Positions 58,623 through 64,000 of a stretch of DNA of 64,000 nucleotides are shown here, piece by piece; the stretch's first letter is position 1; each line of letters starts with the position of its first letter. The DNA is from Aptenodytes patagonicus. Taxonomy: Eukaryota > Chordata > Aves > Sphenisciformes > Spheniscidae. Where the stretch lies: positions 43,986,849 to 44,050,848 of the forward strand of contig NC_134981.1 of the NCBI RefSeq assembly GCF_965638725.1, in the 5' to 3' direction. Below the pieces are notes generated by a model that saw nothing but the letters and a program-made list of their open reading frames with translations, did not search any database and was not told the origin of the DNA. The translations under genes and the position numbers were made by a program.

Positions 58623-58640
58623 GCCCCACGTTGGGCACCA
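58623..58640 (-). promoter_or_regulatory. ERVL primer-binding site, lysine-like
   Basis: The minus strand reads TGGTGCCCAACGTGGGGC, eight bases after the inner LTR. It matches the 3' end of tRNA-Lys(CUU) except at one base next to the CCA. ERVL elements elsewhere are named for leucine tRNA priming. Confidence 0.85.
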
Positions 58641-58648
58641 AAAAGGAC

Positions 58649-59190
58649 TGTCGTGGTTTAACTTCAGTCGGCAACTAAGCACCACGCAGCCGCTCGCTCA
58701 CTCCCTCCCACCCGGTGGGATGGGGGAGAGAATTGGAAGAGCGCAAGTGAGAAAAACTCGTGGGTTGAGATAAAAACAGTTTAATAACTGAAATAAAATG
58801 ATAATAATAATGTAATAAAAATAATAATAATACACAAAGCAATTGATGCACAGTACAATTGCTCACCACTCGCCGACCGATGCCCAGCCAGTCCCCGAGC
58901 AGCGGCCCCCCCCGGCCAGCTTTCCCCCAGTTTATGTACTGAGCATGACGTCACGTGGTATGGAATGTCCCTTTGGCCAGTTTGGCTGTGCCCCGTCCCA
59001 GCTTCTTGTGCACCTCCAGCCTTCTCAGTCGGTAGAGCATGGGATGCTGAAAAGTCCTTGGCTAGTGTAAGCATTACCTAGCAACAACTAAAACATCGGT
59101 GTGTTATCAACTTTGTTCTCATCCTAAATCGAAAACACTGTACCAGCTACTAGGAAGGAAATTAACTCTATCCCTGCCGAAACCAGGACA
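58649..59190 (-). repeat. ERVL LTR, inner inverted copy
   Basis: The plus strand reads TGTCGTGGTTTAACTTC to CGAAACCAGGACA. On the minus strand it is a normal 5' LTR followed by a primer site and gag. Its exact U3 end is joined at 59190/59191 to integrase coding sequence of opposite orientation. Confidence 0.93.
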
Positions 59191-59400
59191 GATGGCAATA
59201 AAGTCCCAGTAGTGCCCATAAAAAATATGCTGGGGAAGACAGTCTGGGTTATTCCTGCCTCGGGCAGAGGCAGACCCATCCGTGGGATTGCTTTTGCTCA
59301 AGGACCTGGGTGCACTTGGTGGATAATGCGGAAGGATGGGGAAGTCCGATATGTACCTCAAGGGGATTTGATTTTGGGTGAGAATAGCCAATGATCTGAA
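59191..59400 (+). pseudogene. pol: ERVL integrase C-terminal fragment, plus strand
   Basis: About 65 codons of the C-terminal DNA-binding region: NMLGKTVWVIPASGRGRP, CTWWIMRKDGEVRYVPQG and DLILGENSQ, followed by a stop. It continues the fragment that ends at 53650. No env frame follows. Confidence 0.88.
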
Positions 59401-59731
59401 TCATGTGATGTTAAGTACTAATTATAGTTATAATAGTTATACTAATAATACACAGATATACTAATCATACTAATAATATTATATGCCATACTAATGTTAT
59501 TACAATAAGAATCACCCAGACTAATGAAGAATAACTTCAGTGAAACCAAGCAAAGCACAGTGATGATGGAACCAGAACTGACTTCAACATGAAACAATCC
59601 AACACCACATACCATCTCCATTTTTCCTGCCCTGGAAGATTATTATGACAGATGGAGCCTGAAATCATGGACTAAATGAACTCACCGAACATTTTAGAGG
59701 GATGGCCCACAGACTAAGGGAATGATATCTC

Positions 59732-59771
<40 letters not shown>

Positions 59772-59859
59772 AAAAAAGGGGGGTGGTGATTAATGAAAAT
59801 GTACTGGAAAATATGAGACTTGAGCATGACGCAGATGGTATAGAATAAGGGGTGGATAT
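59401..59859 (+). other. ERVL 3' untranslated region with polypurine tract
   Basis: AT-rich sequence between the end of pol and the right LTR, without a reading frame. A purine-rich GAATAAGGGGTGGA just before 59860 is the likely polypurine tract. Confidence 0.75.
59732..59771 (+). repeat. (TG)n(TA)n microsatellite
   Basis: About 13 TG units are followed by about 7 TA units in the ERVL 3' region. It is a likely polymorphic marker. Confidence 0.95.
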
Positions 59860-60418
59860 TGTCCTGGTTTCGGCAGGGATAGAGTTAATTTCCTTCCTAG
59901 TAGCTGGTACAGTGCTGTGTTTTGGATTTAGGATGAGAACAAAGTTGATAACGCACCGATGTTTTAGTTGTTGCTAGGTAATGCTTACACTAGCCAAGGA
60001 CTTTTTCGTTTCCCATGCTCTACTGACTGAGAAGGCTGGAGGTGCCCAAGAAGCTGGGAGGGGGCACAGCCAAACTGGCCAAAGGGACATTCCATACTAC
60101 GTGACGTCATGCTCAGTACATAAACTGGGGGAAAGCTGGCCGGGGGGGCCGCTGCTCGGGGACTGGCTGGGCATCGGTCGGCGGGTGGTGAGCAATTGTA
60201 CTGTGCATCACTTGCTTTGTGTATTATTATAATTATTATTATTATTATCATATTATTATTATTATCATTTTATTTCAATTATTAAACTGTTTTTATCTCA
60301 ACCCACGAGTTTTTTCTCACTTGTGCTCTTCCAATTCTCTCCCCCATCCCACCGGGTTGGGGGGAGTGAGCGAGCGGCTGCGTGGTGCTCAGTTGCCGAC
60401 TGAGGTTAAACGATGACA
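59860..60418 (+). repeat. ERVL LTR, right outer copy
   Basis: It starts TGTCCTGGTTTCGGC and ends TTAAACGATGACA. The internal AT-trinucleotide tract (60222-60265) is longer than in the other copies, which explains the 559-bp length. Confidence 0.93.
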
Positions 60419-60423
60419 AGGAG
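60419..60423 (+). repeat. ERVL target duplication, right copy (AGGAG)
   Basis: This copy matches 52917-52921. Confidence 0.9.
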
Positions 60424-60600
60424 TTTACCCTAATTCCGTTGAGGCAATTCACAGGTTTTTCCCTATTGCTTCCTAATGCCTCAGCAGCCTCTGGTTCTTC
60501 CCTAGTGGTTAGAACTCCATCCCCTTCCCCTGATAAATCTAGTTTAAAGCTCTGTTTATAAGTCCAGCCAGCTTGTTTCCCAGGGCACTGAAATGGGATT

Positions 60601-63539
60601 TTAAAATACTCTAGCAATATAGATAGGGTGTAGATTAAGAGACTGAAGATTTTTGGTATGATTTCCTGTCAAAGAAATTGTATTGTTTCATACCCTGTTT
60701 AACTGAAGAAAATATTACTTTTACTTTATTTCCCTCCAAACCAGTGGTCTCAGTCAATACAGTATTATGAAAAATTACTTCCTGTTGATCACTTTTGCAT
60801 TTTAATTTAGTTTTGACATTTGGTGCACACATGAATGTATATATTTAGCTGTTTTCAAATATCCTGATATGTACATGAAAGCAGCTATATAGCAACTTTT
60901 TATAAAGCCATGTCTGCCAAATTTTAGAAAGCAGGGTGCAGATGGCTCTTTTATTTATCTTTAACAGCAGTATCATTATCAGATATTAATTTTCTCCAGT
61001 TATGATTTTGACTTTAATTAGGCCAGAACATTACCTTTGCTAAATTGGTGTAAATCCAGAATACTCTGAAATCAATGTAATTGGTGAGATCTAAAACCAT
61101 CCTGTTGTTCATAATGTCCAACTGAAATTAGTTTCTTTCATGATACCCATATGTTTCGTTCATATTCAACTCCTTCACTGCTTTCTAAAGACTAATAAAA
61201 CACATGCAAACTGACATCAGCTGTCTAGCTGTCTATATATATGATGGCTTTTCAAGGTAAAACAATTCTAAGAAGCTGAGGTTTGAGAATTTCTGGCCTT
61301 GGCTCATGTTTTGAGACATTTGAATTATTTTGTATCACCTGATTTAGCCATTCTGTGAGAGGAGTTGTGAGGTGATTAGAACAGGCTTGTAGGATGTCTG
61401 CACACCCTATGCATATGGGAACTATGAACCAAATGTGCATGCTAAGCAGTCTTCATATGCTGCAGTAACTAGCAATGGGAATGCAAACACAGAAAGGATG
61501 TGATGATCACAGTTATAATGAGAACAGTACACTGAGTAGAGGAAGATGAAATCAGATATTTTATTTAGAACTTATTATTAAATCTAATACATGCTTTCTA
61601 GAAGAGAAGGTGTATATTTGGGAATTCATGTTTTGAAGGTTTTCAATAGCTAAAATAAATGGTTTTGTTTTAGGAATTTTAAACAAGTCACATTCTGTTG
61701 CATTTGTTTTTCAAGGTCACAAGAAGGATGATGTTTGGTTTTATTATTCATGTTTTTAAGATAATCACTCCAAAGGGGAAGAAAAGCATTGGATTTCAGA
61801 GAAAATTGTGACTGATCAAAGAGAGCACTGTTACTACAGCTCTTTTGATTTATCCCACTCCAATCTATTCAGTTGATTTGATCAGCAGATTTAATAAATC
61901 AGACCATTTTCCCCAGAGTGTTTCAATCTTAAGATGTGTAGAGGGAAGCTGACATCTGGTCTGTCACATTTTATTACAGGGCTTTGTAACTAACCATGTC
62001 TGTGATTTTACTAATATAATTGAGAATGCTGGTTATCACGTGGGCATTTCTCAGTTGCACTACTCAGTTATGTAGTGTTTAATTTTCTACATATGTATGC
62101 TATAGGCATTTTCTTCTGCATAACATCCTTATTTGGCTATGACTTGATATGTGTCCAAAATAATGTTAATGGCTGTAGAAAAAAAGAATATTTTAGGAAC
62201 TAATTGAGGCTACCTTGTAGTATTGGAATGAGAAATAATTATGGGCAAGTCAACCTGAAAGTTGGCAGCTAATGTGTGTTGATACCATTCAGTAACAGTA
62301 AAAACCCATCACATAAAGCAGCTTGGTAGTGTTATTGGAGTGTATTTTTTGTTTGTTTGGTTCTTCTGATACTCTGTGTTTTCTCTGGGAAACAACTGCT
62401 AAAAGTCTGTATTTCTATATTGAGAAATAAGGTTAATCTAGAATCGGGTACTTGCTAAATAGTGTAATTATCTTCTAGGAAAACAGTTCTAAAGAGAGAA
62501 GTAATTGTTTCTTACTGCCTGGAGGAAATAAAAATGACCTAGAAAAATGGGGAACCACCAACCAACTTTCTGAATTGCTTAAAGCTTAGGGTTTTTGTTT
62601 TGTTTCTCACACTTGGCTTCCCTGGGTCATGTCCTGGTTTTGGTACTGCATCTAGTAGTAGAGTCAGCCTTTAGTTGTAAGAAGCATTTGTTCTGATGAT
62701 GTCTTGTTTGCTTGAAAACTGTGTAGGAGACAGCCATCCGTCACTTTGCTGTCTTTGTGTGCAGAACAAGCTGTCAACTCGCAGCCTTCAAGTTCTTACA
62801 TTGCTGCATTGACATTCTTCCACTTTGTGCAGTTTGGGTATGACTTACTGTTGTCATTTGGTAATAAATAATACAGAAATTAATTGTGTTTTTTGAAGAG
62901 TTCTTTTGTCAGCATTAGTTTGTTGATTTTATAACTTGAGACTAGTTGTCAAATTGAAGAACTAGGAATTTGAATTTTGCTGTAATTTTATTATATTGTG
63001 TCTCAGAAATCTGATGGGATCAGCACTAGGGTCTTCCAAATGTATACTATCATCAGTTGTGACACTGTTTGCAGAAATTTCAAATAGGAAGGAGAAAACT
63101 TAATTTACATAGAGGCATGCTGATATTTGTTATGGATGGGATTCCCCACCTGCCACATTTGCATTTAATATGCATAGACATTGTTTTGAAAACATACCTA
63201 TTGCACAGAGCTGAGGTTGATTCCTCCCTGCCTTACTATGCGGTGTTAGTTTTGCAAAAAATATTTTAAAAGAATGCAATCTGGTTTAAATCTTTTTAGT
63301 TATATATGTGTTTGTACATGTGTGTATAAGTAAGGGTGTGTATGTGCGTGTAGAATTATAAGAATCGGAAGTAGTTTGACTTGTGGTTTGACAACCACAT
63401 TTTCCTACTTTCACAAATACAAAGGCATGATGAAACAATGAAAGTTTTAATGTAAAAGCACTGTCAAACGCATAAGTAAACAATTGCAGAAATTAGAGAA
63501 AAATGTTCTTGCTTTCCTAATCTGTTTTCTCAAAGAATC
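60601..63539 (+). other. ZNF608 intron, no recognised element
   Basis: AT-rich intronic sequence of about 2.9 kb. No gene, RNA or named repeat seen. Confidence 0.55.
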
Positions 63540-64000
63540 TGTGGTGGATTAGCCATGGCCAGCAGCCAAATGCTCACTCAGCCACTTGCTCACTCCCCCT
63601 CAACAGGACAAGGGGAGAAAATAAGATGGAAAAGTTCGTGGGTTAAGGTAAAGACAGGGAGATTACTTACCAGTTACCATTACAGGCTGTGATGGATGCG
63701 CTTGACCCCTTAACCAAACTAGTGGTAGTTTGGTACAGGCTCCAAAGGAGGTAAAGGCCTGAGCTGTAGCCGGGCCAAGAACTCCTCTAGTTTCAACTTG
63801 TTCTCCAAAAACCCACAAAGGAAGAGAGTGACACAGTAAACATCAATACATATGAGTTTGGAACACTGATCATGTGATTAACGCATAAATAACAGGTGGC
63901 TTTTCCAAAACTCATTTATCAAAAAACAAAGTAAGTTGTGGGTACAAGGAGTCTCATGCCTACCTTTCCATTGCATGTGATTTGCCTACGAGCCAACCAC
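63540..64000 (-). mobile_element. LTR, runs off the window
   Basis: The plus strand starts TGTGGTGGATTAGCCATGG and continues CTCACTCAGCCACTTGCTC with CGTGGGTTAAGGTAAAGAC, matching in reverse the 3' part of the LTR at 32938-33669. From about 63690 the sequence is no longer familiar and may be the rest of the LTR. The right end is not in the window. Confidence 0.6.

Larger units (their letters stand above)
52922..60418. mobile_element. Rearranged ERVL provirus with three LTRs
   Basis: Order on the plus strand: LTR (+) 52922-53456; integrase fragment (+) 53457-53650; the 5' half of a provirus inverted, pol to gag to leader (-) 53649-58648; LTR (-) 58649-59190; integrase C-terminal fragment (+) 59191-59400; 3' untranslated part; LTR (+) 59860-60418. 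The two plus-strand integrase pieces would be contiguous if the inverted part were absent. Outer ends carry one 5-bp duplication, so the unit behaves as a single insertion. No env is present, as usual for ERVL. No intact gene remains. Confidence 0.9.
46468..60600 (-). mobile_element. CR1 LINE (minus), split twice by later insertions
   Basis: A single older CR1 copy lies in three pieces: 60600-60419 (ORF1/ORF2 border), 52921-51954 (endonuclease and linker) and 47505-46468 (reverse transcriptase). A full-length CR1 at 47506-51953 and an ERVL at 52922-60418 separate them. Continuity shows in the coding order: the HKSIGP segment at 51954-51980 is followed by [10 protein letters not shown] at 47500. 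The 3' end is missing where it meets the plus-strand CR1 at 46467/46468. Catalytic residues read [10 protein letters not shown] (FVDD). Several shifts are present. Confidence 0.85.

Noticed and set aside
52922..58648. Left LTR plus following sequence as an ordinary plus-strand provirus
   Set aside because: The left LTR is followed by integrase and not by a primer site, and all of gag-pol runs in the opposite direction.
59732..59771. (TG)n(TA)n tract as a possible functional Z-DNA site
   Set aside because: A simple microsatellite in retroviral 3' sequence. No evidence of function.

Overview
The window is vertebrate, and almost certainly bird, nuclear DNA. Two plus-strand exons match the N-terminus of zinc finger protein 608 (ZNF608). 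The repeats are CR1 LINEs with the avian 3' terminus and ERVL- and ERVK-type endogenous retroviruses of kinds common in birds. I cannot name the species.

Host gene: a 5'UTR/first coding exon (11319-12366, ATG at 11479) and a second coding exon (41523-41778) of ZNF608 are joined by a 29-kb intron. The next intron runs past the right edge. The zinc finger and the remaining exons lie outside the window. Roughly 7.9-10.4 kb is AT/GC-mixed sequence with CCAAT boxes and candidate splice donors and may hold the promoter and a non-coding first exon, which I can only suggest.

Mobile DNA, left to right: an ERVL-type solo LTR (944-1493, 5-bp duplication GATAT); an unclassified LTR (3541-4037); two further LTRs (4466-4905, 5531-6114); a CR1 (19282-29120) split by a young ERVK provirus (20066-26721, 6-bp duplication GTAGGC, its two LTRs differing at one base); a CR1 (30958-32735) split by an LTR with a 4-bp duplication (31688-32333); a composite LTR (32938-33669); an LTR fragment and minus-strand CR1 (34930-36287); a minus-strand CR1 (37696-39135); and a dense nest in the second intron (42593-60600). 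The nest holds a near-full-length plus-strand CR1 abutting a minus-strand CR1. That second CR1 was split first by a nearly intact full-length CR1 (47506-51953) and again by a rearranged ERVL provirus (52922-60418, 5-bp duplication AGGAG).

The most unusual object is the 52922-60418 ERVL. It has plus-strand LTRs at both outer ends and a third, inverted LTR inside. Its 5' half (LTR-gag-pro-pol) lies inverted inside its own integrase gene, joined at exact LTR ends, as expected from self-integration. Its gag-position reading frame begins with a domain of three predicted membrane helices with N-glycosylation motifs, followed by a 10-residue repeat and then a capsid-like region. The ERVK is a mosaic: dUTPase-protease and pol of betaretroviral type with an env of CX6CC type. 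All retroviral genes described carry stops, shifts or deletions apart from the dUTPase-protease frame. No CRISPR array, tRNA or rRNA gene was seen.
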